A stretch of 64,000 bases of DNA from assembly GCA_013400155.1 (NCBI GenBank), contig VXBM01000237.1, forward strand, positions 241,793-305,792, read 5' to 3'. Source of the DNA: Helopsaltes ochotensis (Eukaryota; Chordata; Aves; Passeriformes; Locustellidae). The notes under the pieces were generated by a model that did not search any database, had not been told where the DNA came from, and saw nothing but the letters and a program-made list of their open reading frames with translations. Positions within the stretch are counted from its first letter, which is position 1. Each line of letters opens with the position of its first letter. The translations under genes were made by a program, and so were the position numbers. This document shows positions 52,270 to 63,015 of the stretch, in pieces.

Positions 52270-54724
52270 CTAGAAAATGAGTATAAATTATTAGTAGAAT
52301 GTGAATATCAATCAAGACTCAAAGTTTGAGTTTTACTCAAAGCAGACAAAAAAGCCACCCAGGCAATCAAATGCTACTACGCTTTCTTGTACATTCAGGC
52401 CAAAATATATGTGTCTGTAATAGATCCGCATAAAAATATCATCTTGACTAAGCATGATGTGTTGACATCAAACATAATATTTATTATCAAGAAATTAAAT
52501 TTATGATGCTCAACAAGCGGAACGGTCAATAACTGACCACCACAGAAAGCTCCTGAATTACAAGCAATTCTGGACCTGCAGGAAAGTATCATTCCATTTC
52601 CCAAAGGACAGCTAAAGTGATTTCACAGACTCTATACAGTAAATTAGTGGTAGTATGCTGGGAACACAATCCACATTCTTTGGCTTCCCAGCTCTGCAGC
52701 ATTACTGGAGTATGGGTAGTAAATCAATACTGTGTTAAGGGGCTAACATTATCACATAACCTTCAGAACTCAAATGGTCTAAACTGAATTAACAATCTGT
52801 CACTCAGAAAGCCCTCTATGAGCAGTAAGTACAAGCTATAGCTGTATTATGAGGTACTGGAGCGCGCCCTGTACAAAAATCATGGTTTAATTTCAAGGAC
52901 AGTCTCTTAAATTCCAAACTCCATTTCCCTAAACTGTAATGTGTCCCAAGGCTAAAACATTTTTATCTACTAGGTAAGCCCACTTCCCATTTTGCTCTGG
53001 ATAACTGGATTTCTTAACTATAATTTATTGGACAACATGAATTAATAGCCATATTAAAACATTGTGCGTTATCAATGAACCAACAGAATTATGGCTTCAT
53101 AATGAAAACAAGATGTCAAGAGGGATCTGCTTGTAAGGAAAACATACTGGTGCACAGGAACAGCAGGTCTAGTTTACACCTATTTTTTTTTACTAATCAT
53201 TTTTGAATTGAATTTGAAAGCCGTTGTGAAGCTCAGCAGTACATTATCCAGGAAGAAGGGAGGCATGGCACAGGTAATCTTTGAGCAACTCAAGTTTTGA
53301 TGCACTGACACAGAGGGACCTGCTAAGGACTGCTCACCTGGAAGGCCCTGGACTGACAGCACAAAGTGCAGGATACCCACTCCCTCTCTCTGACTATAGT
53401 AGAGGCTGTATTCCTATATTTTGAGCATAAGGAGCTCTCCAGTGTTTCTGCACATCGGGGAAGACTCTTCCCATTCCTTACCAGGATGGCTCGGGTGGCT
53501 GGAGAGCCCCAGGAAGCCAGCCCTGGGCTGGCCTGCCTTGCACAGTGCCACATTGCCTTCCTGTGGGACACTGGAGAACTGGCAGGAACAGGAATCCTCC
53601 ACACTACAGCTGCTCTCCTTGGCATTGATACATGATATTTAGGCAAGAGGTAACATTTTCATAGATAAGCATGTTGTTGACTATCCTTCCTTTGGCTCTG
53701 ATAATGTACTTGTTTCAGGGAAGTTACAACAGTAAGTATGCTGTGCCTTATAATTTATAAACAATTGAGCCTCTAGTGTGGCAAAGGACCCCACTGCATC
53801 CAGCATCCCACAGAGAAATGCATTGTCATCAACTCGGAACGTGCAGACTGAATACCTACATTGCTCAAAGGAGAGAATTGCAGTGAGTTAGAGCAATGCA
53901 AGCTCTGGGGGCAGAGGAAGCTGAATCAAGCACTGCAGCACATATCTCTGTTACACATACACTGTGTGCACCCAGAGATCCAGAATGAGAAATCAGACAT
54001 TTGTTAGTCATTAACAGACATTTAGAATTTGCCACAGCAGGAATCTGCCTCTGTTCAAACTGTCACATAGAGCATCTGCCAAGAGGAAAAGCAAACAAGC
54101 TTTAGGGTTGTTTTGGCTTGTGTTCTAGAGTATACAAAGCCTTACTCCTGCACCCAGGTTTCAGACAAGGCATAGCAGGCACACACTTTGATACAAACCT
54201 TAAGAAAACAAACAAACAAACCCACAACACACCCCCACACAGGAAGCAAAGCAAACAAGACAAGCATTCATCCATCCCTTTATGAGTCACAGTTTAGGAG
54301 CTGAAATTACATGGCACGGGAAAGATTTGGAAAAACAAGGCCAGAGCCAAAGAGATTTTTTTAAAAAAAGTTAGTGAACTATTTAGTGCCTCTCACTCAG
54401 CTGAACTGGGATTGCCAGAAGAGGGCGGAAGAGACAGACCAACACAGGAGTCCTGGACAAACCATCATCCCCTCACCACAAACAGCCTGGTGCTGGAGAT
54501 CACGCTGACTTCAGCACATAGTAAAAGCAAGAATAGTTATTTCATTACAAAAAGCAGGTAGAAGGAGGTACAGAGTAAATGAGAAACACTCCCATGTTCA
54601 CATTACAGCCTTTAAACAGACTTACTCATTTTAAGACACATTTCTATTGGTTTGGCTAGGAGCTATATACACAGACAGATATTCCCATCATTACACCACA
54701 AAAGGAGTGATACTGCCGATGTAC
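52270..54724 (-). other. MCOLN2: MCOLN2 intron 12-11
   Basis: A 2.46 kb intron. A GC-richer patch at 53380-53640 is open on both strands but has no recognisable domain or paired splice sites. Confidence 0.8.
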
Positions 54725-54847
54725 CTTTTCATGATAAGGTCCCAGGACAATCCAACCACAGAAAGTATAGCCAAGATAGATCATCCCAGCACAACAACAA
54801 AACCTTAGCACTTTCGGCAATGATGCCTGCATAGTTAAAATGAGCAC
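54725..54847 (-). CDS. MCOLN2: MCOLN2 exon 11 (TM5)
   Basis: The exon has 41 codons in phase 0, with acceptor TTACTTGTAG and donor AAAAG|GTACAT. It starts VLILTMQASLPKVL (the TM4-TM5 linker), continues through TM5 with the FCCCAGMIYLGYTFCGW block, and ends GPYHEK. The linker is TRPML2-type. It is separated from exon 10 by only 139 bases. Confidence 0.96.
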
Positions 54848-54928
54848 CTACAAGTAAGAATGGAGCAAAGAAGAAAGGGGGGAAAGGCAAAAAATTAGAG
54901 AGATCTGGAAAAAAAGTGACATGTATGC

Positions 54929-54951
54929 ATATATATATATATATATATATA
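54929..54951. repeat. (AT)n microsatellite inside a 139-base MCOLN2 intron
   Basis: An AT dinucleotide run of 23 bases in the short intron between exons 10 and 11. Length changes here alter a notable share of the intron. Confidence 0.9.
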
Positions 54952-54986
54952 CTCTTTAATTGTTAGATGTTTGATTCCCTCCTTAC

Positions 54987-55088
54987 ATTGTAGGTTTGAA
55001 AATATCCCAGGTATCTGATGACTCCAACCCAGACAAACAAAGTTGATGTTCCAAGTAAAATGCTGCAGACATCATAACTTGTGAGGTT
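54987..55088 (-). CDS. MCOLN2: MCOLN2 exon 10 (TM4)
   Basis: The exon has 34 codons in phase 0, with acceptor GATCCCTCAG and donor TACAAT|GTAAGG. It encodes NLTSYDVCSILLGTST, TM4 (VWVGVIRYLGYF) and the QTYN linker. The arginine in GVIRYL and its flanks match TRPML channels. It is followed in transcript order by exon 11 after a very short intron. Confidence 0.95.
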
Positions 55089-56441
55089 CTGAGGGATCCA
55101 AACAGAGCAGGTGGTCAAGTTATAAAGCAGTAGACATGTCATTCTGACAGCTATTCAAGTTCCAGCAGTTCAAACAAACAAAGCATGGCAGTCTAATACT
55201 GAAAGCCTGTTGCTACATCACAAAAATCAGATCAATGTGAACTGCAATTATTTACTGAGATCATTAAGACACAACAGTGTTGCAAATGGAAGTACACCTA
55301 TGCTGATATTCCTGAAATTTTTCATAAAGTTCAGTGTGGAGGGAAAAACACCCTTAGTTTGGTTACAACAGACTCTAAATTAGATTGAATTATTCAAAAT
55401 TTTTGTTTAAAAAGGTTACTATTTTCTATTGGGTAAAGAAGCTCTCATTCACTTTTTAAAAAACATGAGCCATCATTTACATGAAAAGTGACCCTTGGGA
55501 CTACAGCCCTTTCCATGCTTGCATGCATTTACATCTCTGAACAAGTTCTCTGCCAGCCAGCAGTTCAGAACTGTTAAGCATTGTTTTTACTACAGCTTTT
55601 ACTACAACCAAATCTACTTACACTTTACTTTAGAAGGCTTATACTGGTTGCAGTACATGCAAGAGAGCCATCTAGCTCAAGCTTTTCTACCCTCAGTTCC
55701 CACCTCACCCTCAGCCAGTGATTCCCAAGCGCTTCCTCTGAAGGCCGCTCTGGGATCTGCCCTTTGAGCCTCAGTACACACGAAGCATGAGCAGCACACT
55801 ACCTACTGTTTTTCCCAGAATACAAAGTTTTGTGAACACATGAATTGTTGACACACATCTATTGAAGATTAAAAAAAAAAAAAAATTAGAAAAAACCCCC
55901 ACGAAACCAATCCCAAAAGCCTCCTGAAGATCTGCCAGCTGGACAAAGCACATTGATTTCAGCAAGCCTAGGCAGGGAGGCCAAGGACGAGCAGGTGACA
56001 CTGTCTGTGCCTATGCTTGCCAGGAAAGCAAGCTGTGACAGCTGTGTTTCCAGTCCTACAAGCCATCAAGACCCCTATTTCATTCAGGGGAATGACTGAT
56101 GGTTTCTTGGTACTGTACATGCTACTACTTCTTACAGAACTAACAACTCAAGTTGTTGGGTCTTTGTTAGGAACTGTCTACCCACACATCCCATACCAGG
56201 GATTAGGGTCTTAGCACTGTGGAAATAAGATGTTTAAGTAGCTTACATGGTCTTACTGAAAGATTTTGGGGAAGAGTGACTGAAAGTAGTTATTAGATAA
56301 ACTAGCACTAGGAAATGGACTAAAACAAGCAAACAGATGACTATTGACTCTTACAGCTCACTTCCACCTGTCCCCGAGTTAAAGCACATTACACGTGGTT
56401 GTAGCAAGATTAGTATTTTAGCTGAACGATGAAATTCTTAC
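55089..56441 (-). other. MCOLN2: MCOLN2 intron 10-9
   Basis: A 1.35 kb intron with an A-run at 55871-55885. No other feature was recognised. Confidence 0.85.
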
Positions 56442-56591
56442 CTTAGCTTTTATTTCCATTTTTAGGATTGACCCAATGATTGTCATCACATCGCTGATAA
56501 TTACCAGGACATACCACCCATTTAGGAACTCCAGGCGATCAGCATAACAAACACAGCGCTTGTATTTCTCCAAGAAGAAATTCACAAATCT
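56442..56591 (-). CDS. MCOLN2: MCOLN2 exon 9 (TM2-TM3 linker and TM3)
   Basis: The exon has 50 codons in phase 0. It opens RFVNFFLEKYKR and passes through LEFLNGWYVLVIISD (TM3) to TIIGSILKMEIKAK. The donor is GCTAAG|GTAAGA. The acceptor CAATAG has a weak pyrimidine tract, but the phase from exon 8 and the protein match fix it there rather than at the next AG two bases on. The CVCYADRL segment differs from human PVCDTDQW, while the flanks are strongly conserved. Confidence 0.94.
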
Positions 56592-57687
56592 CTATTGACA
56601 AGCATTTGGATGGTTAGTAACAGGTTGCCTTGGATGAAAAACATGGCAATGTTCAAGTTCCACACAACCCCTTCTCCTATAGTATTCGCTGGAATAGTAG
56701 TTTAAAGCTAATTCTCAATAGCAACAGAAATAAATAAGAAAGAATTTAAGATGGATTTAGACCAGTGAAAATGAACTTTGCACAGAACACCTGATTTCAC
56801 AACCCATTTCCACCAACCTAACCATGCCCTGTTATCCCCTTTACTATAGGTTCTATCCACCTCTAACAGAGCAAGGCCACCCACCCAAAGAAGTGAAAAA
56901 ACTCAAATACAACTACAGGGCAAGAGCTCTCATTTCCCATAGAGCAAACAATATCACCTCTATGCCCAGCACTGCCCATCTGCTTTCACTTGCTCTTTTT
57001 GCTCAGGAATAAAAGTGCAGTGCCTATTCCTGAGAGCAGTTTGACAATGCTTCTGTTGAATCACGTCCTCTTGACTCTTGGTCTTGCTTCCAAGTTACAA
57101 AAAGGATATATTGAGCTAGATGAACAAGTATTTGTGTTTTCATATTCCACCTACCCTGGACTCTTCTTCTAACTCCCATGAGCCACATGTTTACAAAAAA
57201 ACCAGGCAGAGTTAGACTATGTGCTATGCTTTACATTTTCTCCAGTTAGAGCTGGCTTTGAGGGATGTTTATTAAGGCAATAATTTATGACTAGACCTCT
57301 GTGGGAATTCCACTCTGAAGTCAGGGAAGAAAGATTTGTGGTTTGGAGGTGCAGGACACATTCCCTGTTTGCAGCACAAAGACTCAGATGACTTTTTGTC
57401 TAAAATCGTGGGAGGGGGAAAAAAGTCTCCTTTTTTCCATGGAGAGATACAACAAAATACTTCAAATTACAGCACTGCAGAAACAGAAATAAAATTAATT
57501 TGCAGTTAGCAGCTGTCCACCAAGCTACCTACACATCCTTTCTTACTGTTAGAGATAACAGTAAGAGGGACATCTTGCAACAGATTTACTCACTTTAATA
57601 CCCTGTGTTTCAAAAGGTACTCCACAAGACCAGCAGCAAAGAAGGCAGAGACCAAATAAGCGTTAAGGTCATGAGCCCTGTGCTCAC
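56592..57687 (-). other. MCOLN2: MCOLN2 intron 9-8
   Basis: A 1.1 kb intron. No feature was recognised beyond the splice sites. Confidence 0.85.
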
Positions 57688-57803
57688 CTTTTGTAGCCTC
57701 CAGGCAAGAACGATGGATCGTGTGCAGAGGATGAGAGAAGCCAAGCAACTTAATATGACAAATCCATCAAAGACTAGAATATACTGAGTGTTTTTCTGAA
57801 GAA
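57688..57803 (-). CDS. MCOLN2: MCOLN2 exon 8 (TM2)
   Basis: The first two bases complete a valine codon shared with exon 7, then 38 codons follow: LQKNTQYILVFDGFVIL (start of TM2), SLILCTRSIVLAWRLQK. The acceptor is GTTCTTCACAG and the donor CAAAAG|GTGAGC. TM2 links the large luminal domain to the channel core; in mammalian TRPMLs the cytosolic extension of TM2 contacts the N-terminal lipid site. Confidence 0.95.
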
Positions 57804-59254
57804 CTGTGAAGAACCAAGGAAATAAAGTAAGGTTAGTCTTTCCACATCTCTTTCAGTGCAAGTTATGTGACATTTTGTAACAATTCATGATCAAATACTC
57901 TCACCCCAGACGCAGATGGGTTACAAGCTATATTCTTCCTGTAAGCATATCTTCAACACAGCTCAGCAGAGAATTGTATCAAGACAGTCATGGAGACTGG
58001 GCCACAAGAATGAAAAATATGTTCAAGTTCTACAAAATAAACCCAAAGATGGGTATGGTAACATAGGTATCCTCCTTTTTACCTGTCCATCTGTGCTTCC
58101 ACAGTGTTACAACTACACGAGGCAAAAGAAATGCAGATTTGGTCTGTATCAACACCATTGAGTTAAAAAAAATTCCCACTTTAGTCTGCAATAAGAAATT
58201 TGTTGGACTTTCTGCACTGTTTTTTTTCATCCACAAGTTTAAAAGCCATCATATGAATGCAAATTAGATGTCTTCCTTTGCTTCCTCACATCAATGGTCC
58301 CTATTTTTTCCATAACATACATTTTTAACTATATGAAAGAGAGGGCATCACTCATTTTTCATTGTTGCAGTAGCCTGTAAGCTCACCTTTATTACTGAAT
58401 TATGCATGCTCCCTCAGCTGGTAATTGGGCACACACTACTCAGGTAGTTGAAAGACAGCCACAAGAAATTACTGGACAGAGATGCAAGCCAAAGGATTTG
58501 GAGGTTATTCAGAAGAATATCCTATTAGTTACCACTTTAATATCAGAACAACACAGCACTATAAGAGTAAAGCTGGCTTTACCAAGGCAAAAGGCAGGCC
58601 ACCTGACATATTTATTAATCAAGATACTATATAGCACACAAAAAAAAATATTCTTCCATCACAGTCCTTTAGAGCAAGTCAACACATGGGAGAAGTTGCA
58701 CAGTGCTATCACAGCTACTGTTCCTTTAAGGGGCCTTTAATGCACATTCCTGAGCTGTCAGACCAAGCCTTAACACTAGAAATACATGGCAGATGCCAGC
58801 CTTTGTTCATACACATCATTTAATCTACCAGCAATGGCCAAAAAAACCACCAAATGCCAGCATGAAAACAAACTTTCAGAAATAGTATGCTTCAATCAGT
58901 TAGAAGAAAAATTTGAAAGCTCTAGGAGACTTCAGTTGGAAATTTATCCAACGTTAGTGGATTAAATTATCTCAGAGCAGCAAAACAATTAAAAATCTAT
59001 GGAAGAAACATTCATCCTCCTTGCAGGCAGAGTTCACTGCTAACAAACATTGGTATGCAGAGATGATCTTGTCATCTCACAACACCCTTGTAAAAGGAGT
59101 ATTTCCTAGCTCTTGATTAGCAAGAAGTAATGAATTGCATTAGGCAAGCTGAATTGTTTTAGGGGCAGAGGGAATGACTTGCTGGACAGACTTGTACAGA
59201 CCAGGGAAAGCAATGGACGACGCTGTTATCCAAACACACATGTACCATACCTAC
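57804..59254 (-). other. MCOLN2: MCOLN2 intron 8-7
   Basis: A 1.45 kb AT-rich intron with no recognised feature. Confidence 0.85.
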
Positions 59255-59354
59255 CGGAGTTAAATATGTGCCAGTCTTTGCATTCCTGAATGTCAGTGTC
59301 ACTATCAAAATAAATCTTGATTTTTCCACTGTGGGCTCTATTATTGAAAGTTAT
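59255..59354 (-). CDS. MCOLN2: MCOLN2 exon 7 (luminal domain, C-terminal part)
   Basis: The exon has 33 codons plus one base. It reads ITFNNRAHSGKIKIYFD, then DIQECKDWHIF and NS. The acceptor is TATTTTCAG and the donor CTCCG|GTAGGT. The AHSGKIKIY strand and the ECKDW cysteine are family marks; the cysteine takes part in a luminal disulphide in TRPML structures. Confidence 0.95.
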
Positions 59355-59816
59355 CTGAAAATACAGAGCTACATCAGAAACAGGACTTGCAAGATTGCAT
59401 TCCAGAAAATAAATCCTGCTAAGTGCTTTGGATAGAGCATGAATTAATATTATTGATCAGATAGGCTTTAAGAAAGTTGTCACCATAAATGATGGTGTAG
59501 ACATAATTTGAGTAGATTACATGTATTGCCTAATGAGCAGTATTCCAAGAGGCCAAACTTCACACATAGTCTTTAGATGAAGAACAATTCCTTATCCTTT
59601 TCTCAGGTTATGAAGTTACCAACTGGAATATGTTACAAAGCAACACTGTCCCAATGGCAACACCATTTCTGCAGCCTTTGGGAAGGAGGGGTAAGGGCCA
59701 GGACATGCTCAACTGCGTTTCTCTCACAGGCTAGATATGAGGATGACACCTACACCTTAGCTTAAGCTCTCATTTCATATACAGTGTTGGAAGTGCCACA
59801 GCCCATTTTCACTTAC
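59355..59816 (-). other. MCOLN2: MCOLN2 intron 7-6
   Basis: A 462-base intron with no recognised feature. Confidence 0.85.
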
Positions 59817-59913
59817 AGTATTTTGAAATGCATAGCAGTCAGGCAATTCACGGGCATGGATTGTCTGTAGAGCAATGCCTTTCAGCTTGAAGGAGATTTC
59901 AACCTGTATAAGC
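59817..59913 (-). CDS. MCOLN2: MCOLN2 exon 6 (luminal domain core)
   Basis: One base completes the arginine codon begun in exon 5, then 32 codons read LIQVEISFKLKGIALQTIHA and RELPDCYAFQNT. The acceptor is AATAACCAG and the donor AATACT|GTAAGT. The RELPDCY motif is a TRPML signature, and the QTIHARELPDCY form separates TRPML2 from TRPML3 (QTVRHQELPDCY, from memory). Confidence 0.95.
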
Positions 59914-60043
59914 CTGGTTATTTGAAAAAGTGTACAAATATATTTAAATATCGCAGAAATATACACAAACTGCACAAATCAGAATCCACTATATCAATAT
60001 GAAAGGACAAGTTGGAATAATTTTTAAAACCCCATCACTTTAC
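59914..60043 (-). other. MCOLN2: MCOLN2 intron 6-5 (130 bases)
   Basis: A very short intron with donor GTAAAG and acceptor AACCAG, typical of compact avian genes. Confidence 0.9.
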
Positions 60044-60131
60044 CTGTAAAATTCAAGATTGAAAAAAGAAGAGTTCAGCTTCAGTTCTGCCTTCTTACCA
60101 GTTAGTTCCTTTGGCTTTAAAAGGATACATT
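60044..60131 (-). CDS. MCOLN2: MCOLN2 exon 5 (luminal domain)
   Basis: The exon has two bases completing a glutamate codon, 28 codons (CILLKPKELTGKKAEL, then KLNSSFFNLEFY) and two bases of the next. The acceptor is CTTTCCAG and the donor TACAG|GTAAAG. Human has NSSFFRLEFYR here; the NSS sequon for N-glycosylation is kept. The first half is more divergent than the rest of the channel, as expected for the lumenal surface. Confidence 0.92.
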
Positions 60132-60648
60132 CTGGAAAGATAAGAGGAAACTATGTTATAAAAAGTTCACATTGAAAATAGCATTAAAGTGAGATGATCA
60201 GTGTGTATAGCAAGTCCCAATCAGGCAAAAGATGGATTTAAAGCAAACTAGTGGGATCAGAAGCAGCTCTGTGTGCTAATTTGTGAGCAGCTAGCAGCCA
60301 GAACTTGGCTCTGAGAGGCAATAAGGGCACCCACCCATGGAAGGTAGGCTGACCAGCATCCAGGAGTCTGTACTTGAACCTCCTGCCCAGAGGCAGAAGA
60401 GCTGTGTTTAAGCAAAAGAACAACAAAACACCACCTCACATCAACTGCAAAGATTTGTAGGTGGTTGAAGAGAGCCTCTTATAATCACAGCTGTGTTTTC
60501 TAGACAGGTACTAAAAACCAAGAGGGAAATAGGCAAGAAGCACGGTAATGTTCCTGTGATTGCCGCACAAAAAGCTATTGGTTTTAAGCTTTAGAATTTG
60601 AATTTAAGTATTCCACAGCAAAACCCTTTAAGTACAGCAGTACTGTAC
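60132..60648 (-). other. MCOLN2: MCOLN2 intron 5-4
   Basis: A 517-base intron with no recognised feature. Confidence 0.85.
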
Positions 60649-60793
60649 CTGTCTCAGTAGAAACATCTATGTTCAGTGTATCATTGGAAGGAAGCATTGT
60701 TCCTCTCTTGTACTGTTGTTTACAGACTTTTAAACCTGATTCTTCATGCTCATAACCAAGTGTCCCCAGGGATATGTTCTTTAAGTGCCTGTA
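60649..60793 (-). CDS. MCOLN2: MCOLN2 exon 4 (luminal domain)
   Basis: The exon has 48 codons plus one base: YRHLKNISLGTLGYEHE, GLKVCKQQYKRGTMLPSND, TLNIDVSTET. Human has a matching QLKDITLGTLGY and LKVCKQHYKKGTMFPSNETLNID. NIS and NDT sequons are visible. The donor is ACAG|GTACAG. The acceptor is taken as TTTTAACTAG ending at 60794, giving phase 0; another AG five bases further (start 60788) would need a different phase from exon 3, which is not in the window. Confidence 0.9.
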
Positions 60794-62969
60794 CTAGTTA
60801 AAAAACAAAAGCAGAAGTAGAAGTTAGAGAAAGCCATCTTTTTTTGCATTAGATAGCAAATTGAAACCTCAAAGTTATATGTATCAATACAGGTTTTTAA
60901 AGTAAAACAAACAAACAAAAAATCTTTACTTTCACATAAAAGCTTCCCACTCAATTTACAGACAAGAGGGCTGCTGGCCACTAATTAGTAGTGATCAGCA
61001 TCCTGGTGACGCAGCAGCCGGGAGCCCCGTGCCTACTAGGCTGCCTGCAGATGATCACGCGTGTCAGACAGCTGTTAATTAGATGCCCGACAGAGACTTG
61101 AGCGCAGTATTGCTGCTAACCAAACACCCCCAGGGACATCTTCACCTCATGAAGGTGATAGTTTTCACACCACTTGAAACTTGATCATTGTACAGGTGAT
61201 CTGAGTCACGGTTCTTAGCAAATGCATGCCAAGATCAAAAGCAAAGCAGCTCCCTGTGCGACTACAGAAGAGGGAAGCCATGCATTCACTATGTAGCCGG
61301 CAACCAGGGAACACACACAGAGCTCGAGCAGCCGCCGAAAGTAACTTAACCTGCCTGCTTTACACAAGCACAGAAGCAGCTGAAAACATGCCTGTCAGGA
61401 AGGTACTTTCTTTTTCTTACTCCCAAATACAGCACAAGTCACCTTCTTCGCTTGCAAGATTCACTTGAAAACAAGGACTAAAAGTGAAAGCAAGTAAAGC
61501 TGTGCCAAACCAGGCATTGCCCAAACATGAATCAGCCCTGAACAACACCAAAAACTACATTCCAGGCCAGTCCCCTCCAGACTTGCTTTCCACACAGCCT
61601 TGGTGTCTAGTGGAAGCAAGATAGACCCTCTGATCCCTGGTGTCACACCTTCCATTCCTGCAGAAGTGAGGCAAGTCCCCAGGACACAGCTCTTCTGGTG
61701 GCCCTTGGCTCTCAACAGCTGACCAATGGACCAACCATGAAGGACAGGAGATCAATGACTAACCATGAGGGCAGCTGCCTGCCAGCTCAGTTTCCCAAGA
61801 GCTAACACTGTCCAAGAGAAGCCAGACAGACCCATGGCCTTTTTGCAGAAGAAGGCATAAACACATAGCAATTCATTAGATTTTATTACTGCCTGATCTA
61901 GCAAAAGAGCTCAGGGCAGCATACAGCGGTGGTCTGCTCTCAAGAAAGCATTTAGCTTTCTTGGAGGCCTGAAGTAAATAAACATGGGAAGTCAGGTAAG
62001 GTTTCCTATTACTTAAAAATTTGTTCAGCTCGTTTTGATAAAGATTAGTCCCTTTTCCCCTTATCATGGATTTCTTTATTATGCATCATCCACTATCATC
62101 CTATTTCTCCCCTTCCTACAGGCATTATGGCCACAAGCCCACCTTGTGAGGTACAACATCCCACCAGTCATTAACAACCACACACTCCATGTCCAGAACT
62201 GAAACTGCAACAGAAACTACCACACTTCTCTGCAAAGTTCTGCCTTGCAGCACCACTTCAGTACAGAATTTAGACAGCCCAGGAGTAAAGCATGGCTTCC
62301 TCACTCTGTCTGTCAGTCTCTGAACTCAGAGCAAGCAAAGGAAGCCACATCTGACTAAGGCGGGTCAAGTGAGTGGAAACGGCAGTTAGTCACAGCTCCT
62401 CATCCCAGCGAGGACATCTCCAGATCCCTGCACGCAGCAGCTGTTGCTCCAGCCGTGTGTGCTCTCAGGCTCTGCCCTCCTGACAGCACAGCACGAGGTG
62501 TTGGGCTACCCACATGCCACTTTCAAACAACACCATAAAACAGTAAAAGCAAAAAATTCCTGATTATAAATTTCCAAACTGCCTCAGAACAGGCAGTGGA
62601 ATATCCTGGTCTTACAGCCTCTGCCACAGGGCAGAGCACAAGAGTAACCACTTCACACAGCTGCTTTGGAATAGAAACTTCAGCTTGAATTCAGTAGAGA
62701 AGCAAGGGAAACCTGCGTACTCTTCCAAGTGTAAACTTATGTTTTCCTTTTATGTTGCTGGTCTGTTTGGGTTTTTTTTCCAAAGCGTTAAAATATCCCT
62801 GGTGGTATATTACACAAAGGCTAAACTTTGGTTTTTACAACTCCAGCTTTGCTGGGCACAATTACTATTTTCTGTAATGTCTTATCCTTCTTCTTCACCC
62901 ACCCAACCATGCATCTCAAAAACACAAACTAGAACACTAAATTGCATGTCTTCTAGCTGCCCATCTCAA

Positions 62970-63015
<46 letters not shown>

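Noticed and set aside
53366..53646. Frames of 60-107 codons on both strands in MCOLN2 intron 12-11
   Set aside because: No TRPML similarity and no matching splice pair. The protein is already continuous from exon 11 to exon 12.
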